Assembly: GCA_014382705.1 (NCBI GenBank)
Contig: JACNJE010000082.1
Span: 83,665-139,456 of the forward strand
Origin: Verrucomicrobiota bacterium
Lineage (GTDB): Bacteria; Verrucomicrobiota; Verrucomicrobiia; Limisphaerales; UBA1096
Reading direction: 5' to 3'
DNA: 55,792 bases
Below, piece by piece: positions 30,729 through 38,822 of this stretch (within the stretch, counting starts at the first letter, position 1; each line of letters begins with the position of its first letter). Under the pieces are notes generated by a model, which worked only from the letters and a program-made list of their open reading frames with translations, had not been told where the DNA came from and did not search any database. Made by a program: the position numbers and the translations under genes.

Positions 30729-32666
30729 TTACTGGCTACCCCTGCGGGCCTGTGAATCGACGGTTTCTTCGGTTTTCTGCTCCCTTCCCCGCTTGATCCA
30801 AACCATCAGCAAACTCACATCCGTTGGATTAATTCCGGATATTCTTGAGGCCAAGCCGACGGTTGCGGGCTGAATCTCCTTTAGTTTTTCTCGGGATTCG
30901 GTTCGCAAGCCGGGTATTAGGTCGTAATCCAGCCATGCTGGAATCGCCCTGCCTTCCATTTTTTTGAACTGATCCACGTCAGATTCCTGGCGCTCGATAT
31001 ACCCGGCATACTTCACGGTAATCTCAACCTGCTCGGCAACATCTTGCGAAACCCCACCATATGGCTGAGGCAAGTCTTTATGACGGGTATCGTTCCGCTT
31101 GAGCAACTGATCGAGCTTGATCCCGTTTTGTTGCTCTCGACCAATTCTTTGAAATTCCATTTCAAGTTTGGCTTTCTTTACTTTAAAAAGTTCATGCTGC
31201 CGATCTGATAGCAATCCGATGCTCCTGCTGATCTCGCACAGCCGAAGATCAGCGTTATCTTGCCGGAGCAGTAAGCGATATTCCGCGCGCGAGGTGAACA
31301 TGCGATACGGTTCGGCTGTTCCCTTACTGATCAGGTCATCAATCAACACGCCGATGTAGGCTTGATCGCGACGTAACACCAGATCTGGCTTACCATGAAC
31401 CTTCAACGCGGCGTTGATGCCAGCCATCAATCCTTGTGCACCTGCCTCTTCGTATCCGGAGGTTCCGTTGATTTGCCCTGCCAAAAAAAGCCCATTGCAC
31501 GGCTTGGCCTCCAGAGTTGCCTTCAACTGGGTTGGCAACACAAAATCGTACTCCACCGCATAGGCGGGGCGGAGAATCTCTGCATTTTCGCAACCCACGA
31601 TGGATTTCACCATATTGTATTGCACATCAACCGGTAGACAGGTGGAAAGACCGTTGACATAGATTTCATCTGTGGCAATCCCCTCCGGCTCTAAAAAGAT
31701 TTGGTGCCTCTCCTTGTCGGCAAAACGAACAATTTTATCCTCGATTGAGGGGCAATAGCGCGGCCCAACCCCCTCAATTTCCCCGGAATACATCGGGGAT
31801 TTGTGCAGGTTATTCCTAATGATTTCGGCTGTTTTATTGGAGGTAAAAGTGATATGGCACGGCATCTGTCCGTTAATGCGATCCAAAATGGAACCCGGGG
31901 GATATTTCCCCTCCGAATGACCGATATCGTTCGGATTGACCCCGGAATGTTCCACGTGGAACAACTCATCCTTCCAGAAACTGAAATAAGGAACCGGTTC
32001 ATCTCCGGGCTGTAATTCGGTTTTCGAGAAGTCGATGGATCGTCTCAACAACCGGGGTGGGGTGCCTGTTTTCAACCGTCCGAGCTCAAGACCCACCGAT
32101 CGCAGCGATTCGGAAAACCCTCCCACGGCACCCTCCCCGGTTCGCCCTCCTCTCTGTTTGTTGGATCCGATATGCATCAGGCCTTTTAGAAAGGTTCCAG
32201 TGGTAATTACCACCGTTGAACTTTCATAACGAACCTCCATGGTTGTCTCCACACCAGCAACAACTCCCGCTTCATGAACCAGCTGCGCAACCTGACCTTG
32301 AGCGACATCCAGATTTTGTTCACGTTCACAAATCCATTTCATCCGGAATTGGTAAGCCTTCTTGTCGCACTGCGCACGTGGGGCACGGACCGCTGGACCT
32401 TTTTTTGTGTTTAGCATGCGAAACTGCAGACCGGTCATGTCCGCACACTTGCCCATCTCCCCCCCGAATGCATCGATCTCCCTTGCGAGGTGTCCCTTGG
32501 CCAGACCGCCGATCGCCGGGTTACAGGACATTTGGCCGATGGTGTCCGCGTTCAGGGTCAGCATGAGTGTTCGGCATCCCAAGCGAGAAGACGCCAAGGC
32601 TGCCTCAATTCCGGCGTGGCCTCCGCCGACCACAATCACATCATATCTCTTAGGGTAGCGAAACAT
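30729..32666 (-). CDS. mnmG: tRNA uridine-5-carboxymethylaminomethyl modification enzyme MnmG
   Basis: With MnmE it installs the cmnm5 group on the wobble uridine of several tRNAs. The 645-residue FAD protein begins with the dinucleotide-binding loop [17 protein letters not shown] and shows the family segments [21 protein letters not shown] (cut at [10 protein letters not shown]), [17 protein letters not shown], and [20 protein letters not shown]. In many bacteria mnmG (gidA) is near the origin with parAB. It begins three bases after the pgi stop on the same strand. Residues FHVEH are encoded by an embedded parS site. The gene has no TTGGCCAA copy in almost 2 kb. Confidence 0.96.
   Translation of the reverse strand: MFRYPKRYDVIVVGGGHAGIEAALASSRLGCRTLMLTLNADTIGQMSCNPAIGGLAKGHLAREIDAFGGEMGKCADMTGLQFRMLNTKKGPAVRAPRAQCDKKAYQFRMKWICEREQNLDVAQGQVAQLVHEAGVVAGVETTMEVRYESSTVVITTGTFLKGLMHIGSNKQRGGRTGEGAVGGFSESLRSVGLELGRLKTGTPPRLLRRSIDFSKTELQPGDEPVPYFSFWKDELFHVEHSGVNPNDIGHSEGKYPPGSILDRINGQMPCHITFTSNKTAEIIRNNLHKSPMYSGEIEGVGPRYCPSIEDKIVRFADKERHQIFLEPEGIATDEIYVNGLSTCLPVDVQYNMVKSIVGCENAEILRPAYAVEYDFVLPTQLKATLEAKPCNGLFLAGQINGTSGYEEAGAQGLMAGINAALKVHGKPDLVLRRDQAYIGVLIDDLISKGTAEPYRMFTSRAEYRLLLRQDNADLRLCEISRSIGLLSDRQHELFKVKKAKLEMEFQRIGREQQNGIKLDQLLKRNDTRHKDLPQPYGGVSQDVAEQVEITVKYAGYIERQESDVDQFKKMEGRAIPAWLDYDLIPGLRTESREKLKEIQPATVGLASRISGINPTDVSLLMVWIKRGREQKTEETVDSQARRGSQ
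31948..31963. promoter_or_regulatory. parS centromere site 2, inside mnmG
   Basis: A second, identical TGTTCCACGTGGAACA lies 1.24 kb from the first, within the mnmG coding sequence where it encodes FHVEH. Two perfect 16-bp matches so close together cannot be chance. Confidence 0.93.
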
Positions 32667-32669
32667 GAG

Positions 32670-34268
32670 TTACTCCACTTGATATGATACTGTTTCCAAT
32701 GAACTTGAGCCTGTTTTCTTTATGCCCCGTTCCTTTTGAGCTGAAAGATGTTGGCAGATTAGATATATTTTTTCCTTCTCGCCGATGGCCCTGATTCCCT
32801 CGGCAATTGCCGTGATCGAGTGCGTTAAATTGCTGTTTTTATTAAGAAAATCGATGATTTTAGATTGGAGTTGAAGAATATCACCAGCCGCTTTCTTGCC
32901 CGCCTGGACGCCGGGTTGATGATAGGAGTTTATATTTACTATACATGAATAAAAACCCACCGTTCTTTCATACAGTGCGATCAGAACACCGAGGTTGTAT
33001 TCCTCGGTTTTATCGACCGTGACGGTTATTGATTGTCTATTATTTTGGTAAAGAGCGTCGCGTGTTCCTTGATAAAGGCCGTCCAGGTAGTCTCCCGTGG
33101 TGATGCCTTTTTCCACTTCCATCGAGGCGCCATCCCGATCCGTCAACACCCGGATGAAGGTGGCGAAGAAATTGTGAACGCCTTCGCGGAGTTGCTGTAT
33201 GTAGGCGTGCTGATCCGTGGATCCCTTGTTGCCGTAAACCGTAATGCCCTGATTGACGACTTGGCCGTCGAGGTCGAATTCCTTGCCGAGCGACTCCATG
33301 ATGAGTTGCTGTAGGTACTTGGGAAAGAGTTCCAACCGGTCTTTGTACGGCAGGATCACCATGTCCTTGGACCCTCGTCCGTCAACGGCGTGGTACCATG
33401 CTGCCGCGAGTTGGGCCGCAGGGTTCCCGGCATATGTTTTGTTGCGTGTCACGTTGTCGCATTCAGCTGCGCCGGCAAGGAGCTGGTCGATGTCGAAGCC
33501 CTGCAGTGCTGCCGGCAGCAGGCCTACCGCCGACGTCTCGCTGGTACGCCCACCAACCCAGTCCCACATCGGGAATCTTTGAATCCAACCTTCGGCTTTG
33601 GCAACTTTGTCGAGGTTGCTCCCTTCGCCGGTAACCGCGATCGCTTGGGCGACAAAGTTCAATTCGGCCTCGCGGAATGCGGACTGGATTTCGAGCATCC
33701 CGTTGCGAGTTTCCTTTGTTTCCCCTGATTTGGAAACCACGATAACCAGCGTTTTTCCGAGTAAACCAGCCAATTTCGCCTTGATCTGGTCTATTCCATC
33801 GGGGTCGGTGTTGTCGATGAACCAAGCAGTCATTTTATCATTGCCAGGTTGTGTCAAGGCGTGTGAGACAAACTGTGGGCCAAGCGCTGAACCGCCGATG
33901 CCGATGATCAGGAAGTGTTCGAATGGACCCTCAGCGCCACGGATTTCCCCGTCGTGCACCTTGGCTGCGAACGCCTTGATGCTGGCCACGGTTTGATCGA
34001 TTGCGGTGCGGAGTTCCTGCGTGGGTGCCAAGGCGGCGTTCCGCAGCCAGTAGTGGCCGACCATCCTGTTTTCGTCTGGGTTGGCGATGGCTCCCGCTTC
34101 CAGTTCATCCATCGCGGTGAACGCCTTGGCCAAGCGCGGCTCGATTTGCCTAATGAAATCGTCGCTGAAGTTCATCCGGCTCAAGTCGATGGCCAAGCCG
34201 ATCTCTGGAAATTCCGTGTATCGCCGGCAAAATCGTTCCCAGGTGGACACGTCTGTTTTAGGTGACAT
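32670..34268 (-). CDS. pgi: Glucose-6-phosphate isomerase
   Basis: Interconverts glucose-6-phosphate and fructose-6-phosphate in glycolysis. The 532-residue protein starts MSPKTDVSTWERFCRRY and has the SIS-fold segments IIGIGGSALGPQFVSHAL and VVSKSGETKETRNGM (phosphate-binding Ser/Thr), the WDWVGGRTSETSAVGLLPAAL region and the catalytic Glu and His in NQGITVYGNKGSTDQHAYIQ (motif GNKGSTDQHAY). The C-terminal catalytic Lys is probably in QPGVQAGKKAA. The open frame continues 286 codons upstream, but that stretch runs antisense to the CotH gene and is not coding. It pairs with mnmG in an operon. Confidence 0.95.
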   Translation of the reverse strand: MSPKTDVSTWERFCRRYTEFPEIGLAIDLSRMNFSDDFIRQIEPRLAKAFTAMDELEAGAIANPDENRMVGHYWLRNAALAPTQELRTAIDQTVASIKAFAAKVHDGEIRGAEGPFEHFLIIGIGGSALGPQFVSHALTQPGNDKMTAWFIDNTDPDGIDQIKAKLAGLLGKTLVIVVSKSGETKETRNGMLEIQSAFREAELNFVAQAIAVTGEGSNLDKVAKAEGWIQRFPMWDWVGGRTSETSAVGLLPAALQGFDIDQLLAGAAECDNVTRNKTYAGNPAAQLAAAWYHAVDGRGSKDMVILPYKDRLELFPKYLQQLIMESLGKEFDLDGQVVNQGITVYGNKGSTDQHAYIQQLREGVHNFFATFIRVLTDRDGASMEVEKGITTGDYLDGLYQGTRDALYQNNRQSITVTVDKTEEYNLGVLIALYERTVGFYSCIVNINSYHQPGVQAGKKAAGDILQLQSKIIDFLNKNSNLTHSITAIAEGIRAIGEKEKIYLICQHLSAQKERGIKKTGSSSLETVSYQVE

Positions 34269-34474
34269 TATAAATTTTATTTTATATCTTTCCTGCCGTT
34301 GGCAAGGCCCTCGAATGCAACACAAACCCTTCACAAAGGCAACCCGATGTTCATTCCCAGCCGCTTGGCCAAGTGCTTCATGATGCGGTTTTTTGTTTTC
34401 CTTTGCCGACTTTGTTGTAACTTTGCTTCGTTCCGATCGTATGGTTCGGTTCACTTTTACGGTTACGTTTTTCC

Positions 34475-37051
34475 ATGAAGACCATGACTTTTCGTTTCGT
34501 TCTTTTGTTCGTCGCGCTGGCCTCATCGGCCGCAACGCTCCTCGCCCAGCCGTCCGGGCGACCGGGGCAGGGGGATCGCCCAGACCGCGACGCGTTGCGG
34601 CGCGAAGTCTTGGAGCGATTCGACAAGAACCAGGACGGTGAACTCGACGACGAGGAGCGAGAAGCCGCCCGGGGGTCGTTCCGGAGAGAGGGACCGCCCA
34701 GATTGAGCGGTCGACCCGGGGGGCCGCCTCCCGATGCCGAACGAAGGGATCGCGGCGGACGCGGAGGGCGGGGCAGGGGTGGCTCCCGACGCGGGCAGCG
34801 GATTGAGTTGATCCCGAAGTTTGACAGGGACGGTGACGGCATCCTGGACAAGGCAGAGCGTACTGCGGCCCGGGAACATGTGAAGGAGCAACGCAGCGGC
34901 GAAGGCGGCGACCGTGGCCAGCGCGGGGGTCGCCCGCCCCGCCCGGACGGGGACCGCGGCGGGAGGCCGCCATCTGGCGGTGATCGTGGAGGCCGGCCTG
35001 ATCCGAGGGGCGGTGGCAATCGTCCCGCTCCCGAGCCTCGTGACTTCTCAAAAGCCGAACGCCTTTCGCCCTCCAGCGGCAAACCCTCCGAAAAAGGGCT
35101 CTACCACGAGGGCACCCTCCGCACATTGTTCATCATGACCAAGGACGATGAGTGGAAGGAGGAGATGGAGGCGTTTTACCGGACGGATGTCGCCGTCCCG
35201 GCGGATCTGATCGTCGACGGCAAACAGTACAAAGACGTCGGCCTGAAGTACCGCGGAAACTCCTCCTATTTCTCTGTATCGCCCGACTTGAAGCGGTCGA
35301 TAAACCTTTATCTCGACCACAAGCACGGCGACCAAAGGTTGTTTGGCTACAAGACGCTCAACCTGCTCAACAGCAACTCCGACCCGACGTTTATGCGCGA
35401 GGTGATCTACTCGCACGTGGCCCGCGATTACATCCCCGCGTTCAAGGGCAACTTCGTCAAAGTGGTGATTAATGGAGAAAGCTGGGGCATCTACTCTCAC
35501 ATTCAGCAGTACAACAAGGATTTCCTACAGGACAACTTCGGCACGCGCGGCGGGGTGCGCTGGAAGATCGGTGCCGGCGGCGGCGGGCGGGGCAATCTGG
35601 GTTATCCCGGCGAACGCAAAGAGGATTACGGCGGGTATCAACTCCGAACCACCGGAGCAGACGACGCCTGGAAAAAACTGGCTGAATTCACGAAGTTGCT
35701 CGACGAAACCCCTCCGGAAAAACTCGCAGAAGCATTAAACGAACGCCTCGACATCGACAGCGCGTTGTGGTCGCTCGCGCTCGAGTGTGTGTTTCAGGAC
35801 GAGGGTTATTTCACCCGGGGGAGCGACTATAATTTGTACCTCGATCCGGGTGGTCGCTTTCACGTGCTGCAGCACGACGGCAACGAAGTGATGAACATCC
35901 CCGGCGGTCCCGGCATGCCATCCGGATTGAGCGGACCAAAGCTGGAACCATTCTACAATGCCGATAACCCGGATCGCCCCCTTATGTTCAAACTCTTTCA
36001 AGTGCCGGAGCTAAAGGCACGCTACCGGCACCATCTCAAAACGATCACCGAAGAGTGGATCGCTTGGGACAAAATCAGCCCGCTCGTCGAAGGGTACGCT
36101 TCACTCATTAGTGACGAGGTCAAAAAAGACGTCAGAAAGCACAGCTCGTTCGAGGCGTTTGAACAAGGGCTGTTGAAAACAAGCTCTGACGGACGCCGCA
36201 CCAAGCTTGGCCTCAAGCCGTTCACTGAGGGCCGTCGTGAGTTCCTGCTGAATCATCCCGAGGTGAATCTCCCCGCGCCAACGATTGCCTCAGTGACCGT
36301 ACTCGACGAAGCCAAGTCGACCGACTCCCCCCGCATCGAGGCCAAAACGACTGGAGAAACCTTGGCCAAGGCGGTTGTCCTCTGGTTTGCCGACGGCAAG
36401 AACGAGCCGTACAGCCAAGTGGCAATGCAGCCCGTTGGCCAAGCGGACGGCGGCGTGTTTGCCGCAGCCATCCCGGCGCAGCTCGCCGGCAAAAAAGTCC
36501 GCTACTACGTCGAGGCCCGTTCGGGCGACGAGGAGATGACCTCCGACTTTTTCCCTGCCCGCGCCGAGGCCAAGCCGTTGTCCTTCCGCGTCAAGTCGCC
36601 CAAGGCCGAGAATTCGCACCTGCGAATCAACGAGGTCGTAGCTGAAAACAAAGCGGTGGCCAAAGACCCCCAAGGCGACTTCGATGACTACATCGAGATC
36701 GTGAACACCTCCGGCAGCGATGCCGACTTGTCCGGCAAATACCTGACCGACAGCAAAAAGAATCCGCGCAAATGGAGCTTCCCGAAAGGCACCAAAATCG
36801 CGGCGGGCGGGCGCCTGATTGTATGGGCCGACGAAGACGGCAAGGCCAAGGAGGGCCTGCACGCTAATTTCAAGTTGGCCAAGGGCGGCGAGACGATCCA
36901 GCTTATTGACAGCGACTCAACCGGCAACGCCATCCTCGATGAGGTGAAGATCGCCAAGCTCGGGCCCGACTCGGCCTTCCGCCGAATCCCGGACGCCAAC
37001 GGCGACTTTAGTGAAGGCGTTGCCTCTCCAAATGCAGCAAACTTAAAGTAG
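34475..37051 (+). CDS. Secreted CotH-type protein with EF-hands, RG-rich linker and lamin-tail domain
   Basis: An 858-residue secreted protein (signal peptide MKTMTFRFVLLFVALASSAA). Two EF-hand calcium loops, DKNQDGELDDEE (about residue 50) and DRDGDGILDKAE (about 120), are embedded in a disordered region very rich in Arg, Gly, Pro and Asp. A CotH kinase-like domain follows (about 205-560: VGLKYRGNSSY, KRSINLYLDHKHGDQ, YKTLNLLNSNSDPTF, VINGESWGIYSHIQQ). After a beta segment comes a lamin-tail domain (LRINEVVAEN, DFDDYIEIVNTSGSDADLSG, KWSFPKGTKI). CotH proteins are atypical protein kinases in spore coats and appear widely on PVC surfaces. The substrate is unknown. Three TTGGCCAA copies are present. 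Confidence 0.87.
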   Translation: MKTMTFRFVLLFVALASSAATLLAQPSGRPGQGDRPDRDALRREVLERFDKNQDGELDDEEREAARGSFRREGPPRLSGRPGGPPPDAERRDRGGRGGRGRGGSRRGQRIELIPKFDRDGDGILDKAERTAAREHVKEQRSGEGGDRGQRGGRPPRPDGDRGGRPPSGGDRGGRPDPRGGGNRPAPEPRDFSKAERLSPSSGKPSEKGLYHEGTLRTLFIMTKDDEWKEEMEAFYRTDVAVPADLIVDGKQYKDVGLKYRGNSSYFSVSPDLKRSINLYLDHKHGDQRLFGYKTLNLLNSNSDPTFMREVIYSHVARDYIPAFKGNFVKVVINGESWGIYSHIQQYNKDFLQDNFGTRGGVRWKIGAGGGGRGNLGYPGERKEDYGGYQLRTTGADDAWKKLAEFTKLLDETPPEKLAEALNERLDIDSALWSLALECVFQDEGYFTRGSDYNLYLDPGGRFHVLQHDGNEVMNIPGGPGMPSGLSGPKLEPFYNADNPDRPLMFKLFQVPELKARYRHHLKTITEEWIAWDKISPLVEGYASLISDEVKKDVRKHSSFEAFEQGLLKTSSDGRRTKLGLKPFTEGRREFLLNHPEVNLPAPTIASVTVLDEAKSTDSPRIEAKTTGETLAKAVVLWFADGKNEPYSQVAMQPVGQADGGVFAAAIPAQLAGKKVRYYVEARSGDEEMTSDFFPARAEAKPLSFRVKSPKAENSHLRINEVVAENKAVAKDPQGDFDDYIEIVNTSGSDADLSGKYLTDSKKNPRKWSFPKGTKIAAGGRLIVWADEDGKAKEGLHANFKLAKGGETIQLIDSDSTGNAILDEVKIAKLGPDSAFRRIPDANGDFSEGVASPNAANLK

Positions 37052-37112
37052 CCTTCTGGCACCCAAAAGCTTCAGACTTGTGAGCCTTGTCCCGCTTGCT
37101 TAAAACCTTCGC

Positions 37113-38033
37113 GTGTCAGGTTCCCGTAACAAGCAAGCCAAGCCCAAATCCTTTTCGTTCAAGCGATACATCGACCGCTCTGTCAAGCAGGTCAACGCCG
37201 CGCTGAACCGGCATTTGCCCAAGGCGGCGGCCAAGCCGAAAACGCTGCACGAGTCGATGCGCTACTCGATGTTCGCCGGCGGCAAACGGCTCCGGCCGAT
37301 TCTCTGCATGGCGGCGGCCGAGGCGTGCGGCGGCAGGCCAAGTGACTCGCTGATCCTTGGCTCGGCGGTTGAGTGCATCCACACCTACTCGCTGATTCAC
37401 GACGATCTGCCGGGGATGGACGACGACGATTTACGCCGTGGGATGCCAACAAATCACGTCGTTTACGGAGAGGGCATTGCGGTACTCGCAGGCGACGCGC
37501 TGCTGACCTTGGCGTTCGAGTTGGCCAACCAAGCCAAGCCGACCCGGCGCTACAAGCAGAACGATTTTGTGGCCGAACTGGCCAAGACGGCCGGGCACGC
37601 GCAGCTCATTGCCGGCCAAATCGCCGATCTTGAGGGAGAGGGCAAACCGGTCTCGCGGGCGCAGCTTCGCTACATTCACGAACGCAAAACTTCCGCGCTG
37701 CTGACCTGCTCGGTGCGGCTCGGTGGCATGTCGGCCAACGCCACGCCTCGCCAACTTCAGGCGCTGACCGACTTCGGCTATCACGTTGGCTTGGCCTTCC
37801 AGGTGATTGACGACATCCTCGACGTGACCCAGTCGTCCGAGCAATTGGGCAAGACCGCCGGCAAGGATGTTGCGATGCAAAAGGCGACTTACCCGTCGGT
37901 GGTCGGCTTGGCCAAGTCACAAAAGATCGCCGCTGAACTGACGGCCAAGGCCTTCGCCGCACTCAAGCCGTTCATGGGCCAAGCGGTCGCACTGGAAGCA
38001 TTGGCGGACTACCTGCTCAAGCGCGACCACTGA
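37113..38033 (+). CDS. ispA: Polyprenyl synthetase (farnesyl/geranylgeranyl diphosphate synthase)
   Basis: Condenses isopentenyl diphosphate with allylic diphosphates to make C15-C20 prenyl chains for quinones, carotenoids and undecaprenyl carrier. The 306-residue protein has GGKRLRPILCMAAAEACGG, the first Asp-rich motif HDDLPGMDDDDLRRG (DDxxxxD), the second motif VIDDILDVT, and GKTAGKDVAMQKATYPSVVG. The IspA subtype (insertion of two residues in the first Asp motif) fits. The start is a GTG (MSGSRNKQAK); no ATG is suitably placed. A TTGGCCAA copy begins three bases after the stop. Confidence 0.92.
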   Translation: MSGSRNKQAKPKSFSFKRYIDRSVKQVNAALNRHLPKAAAKPKTLHESMRYSMFAGGKRLRPILCMAAAEACGGRPSDSLILGSAVECIHTYSLIHDDLPGMDDDDLRRGMPTNHVVYGEGIAVLAGDALLTLAFELANQAKPTRRYKQNDFVAELAKTAGHAQLIAGQIADLEGEGKPVSRAQLRYIHERKTSALLTCSVRLGGMSANATPRQLQALTDFGYHVGLAFQVIDDILDVTQSSEQLGKTAGKDVAMQKATYPSVVGLAKSQKIAAELTAKAFAALKPFMGQAVALEALADYLLKRDH

Positions 38034-38045
38034 GCTTGGCCAAGC

Positions 38046-38114
38046 GGGAGGGGCAAGTTCCACCTTGCCCCCATTATGTTATGGGATTGGGACGAGGTGG
38101 AACTCGTCCCTCCC
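38046..38114. repeat. REPIN-like element: two inverted hairpin repeats
   Basis: Two 26-bp copies (38046-38071 and 38089-38114, the second inverted) flank a 17-base spacer. Each copy has a GGGAGGG head overlapping a hairpin with loop TTCCAC and an 8-bp stem: GGGGCAAG/CTTGCCCC in one, GGGACGAG/CTCGTCCC (inverted copy read on its own strand) in the other. The copies differ only at paired stem positions, and each difference is compensated. This is the architecture of REP doublets (REPINs) mobilised by RAYT transposases. No transposase is in the window. Confidence 0.72.
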
Positions 38115-38193
38115 GGAACTCAAAAACCGGGTTTGATTTTTTGCGCTTGGCCAAGTTTACTCGCCGCCCGTTGAAGCGACACGATTGAATTTT

Positions 38194-38706
38194 ATGGCAG
38201 TAAAAACAAAAAGACCTTTGGTCAGTATCCTGATGGGAAGCCAGTCGGACTGGGGCGTCATGTCCCACGCCGCGCAGAAACTCGACGACCTCGGCATCCC
38301 GTGGGAAGCTCAGGCAATCTCCGCCCACCGCGCCACCGATGCGTTGATGAAATACCTCGCCACAACCGAGAAACGGGGCGTCGAGGTGATCATCGCTGGG
38401 GCGGGCGGAGCCGCTCATTTGCCGGGCGTGGTTGCCGCCAAGGTGACCCTGCCGGTGCTCGGCGTGCCGATGGAATCCGCCTCGCTCAAGGGCATGGACT
38501 CGCTGCTGTCGATCGTGCAAATGCCAGCCGGCGTGCCGGTGGGCACCTTGGCCATCGGCAAGCCGGGCGCGATCAACGCCGCGCTGCTGGCCGTCTCGAT
38601 CCTCGGCGTGAAGTCGGCCAAGCACCGTAAAATCTACGACCAATTCCGCAAGGAACAGACCAAAAAAGTCTTGGCCAAGCGCCACCTCAAGCTTCCCGCG
38701 GCATGA
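38194..38706 (+). CDS. purE: N5-carboxyaminoimidazole ribonucleotide mutase
   Basis: Moves the carboxyl group from N5-CAIR to CAIR in purine synthesis. The 170-residue protein has the class I PurE motifs [12 protein letters not shown] (carboxylate-binding Ser and Asp), [10 protein letters not shown] (catalytic His), [41 protein letters not shown] (read as two blocks) and [18 protein letters not shown] chose the ATG at 38194 ([10 protein letters not shown]) over an in-frame TTG at 38185. purK is not adjacent. TTGGCCAA copies lie 47 bases upstream and near the 3' end (KKVLAKRHL). Confidence 0.95.
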   Translation: MAVKTKRPLVSILMGSQSDWGVMSHAAQKLDDLGIPWEAQAISAHRATDALMKYLATTEKRGVEVIIAGAGGAAHLPGVVAAKVTLPVLGVPMESASLKGMDSLLSIVQMPAGVPVGTLAIGKPGAINAALLAVSILGVKSAKHRKIYDQFRKEQTKKVLAKRHLKLPAA

Positions 38707-38761
38707 TAGGCTGATAGAGCGGTTCGCCTTGAGCGACTACCCTCTGGCAGCCGGTTTTCGT

Positions 38762-38767
38762 TATAAT
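38762..38767 (+). promoter_or_regulatory. Possible -10 box before the coiled-coil gene
   Basis: A perfect TATAAT stands 55 bases before the ATG of the coiled-coil membrane protein in the purE downstream spacer. No good -35 hexamer is found at the usual distance, so the call is weak. Confidence 0.3.
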
Positions 38768-38822
38768 TGAGTCATTTTACCCTCGCAAAAGAGGAGGGGT
38801 GGGCGCAGCATCGAGCCTTTGC

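Noticed and set aside
34269..35126. N-terminal extension of 286 codons on pgi
   Set aside because: It runs antisense to the secreted CotH gene. Pgi homologues begin at the ATG at 34268.
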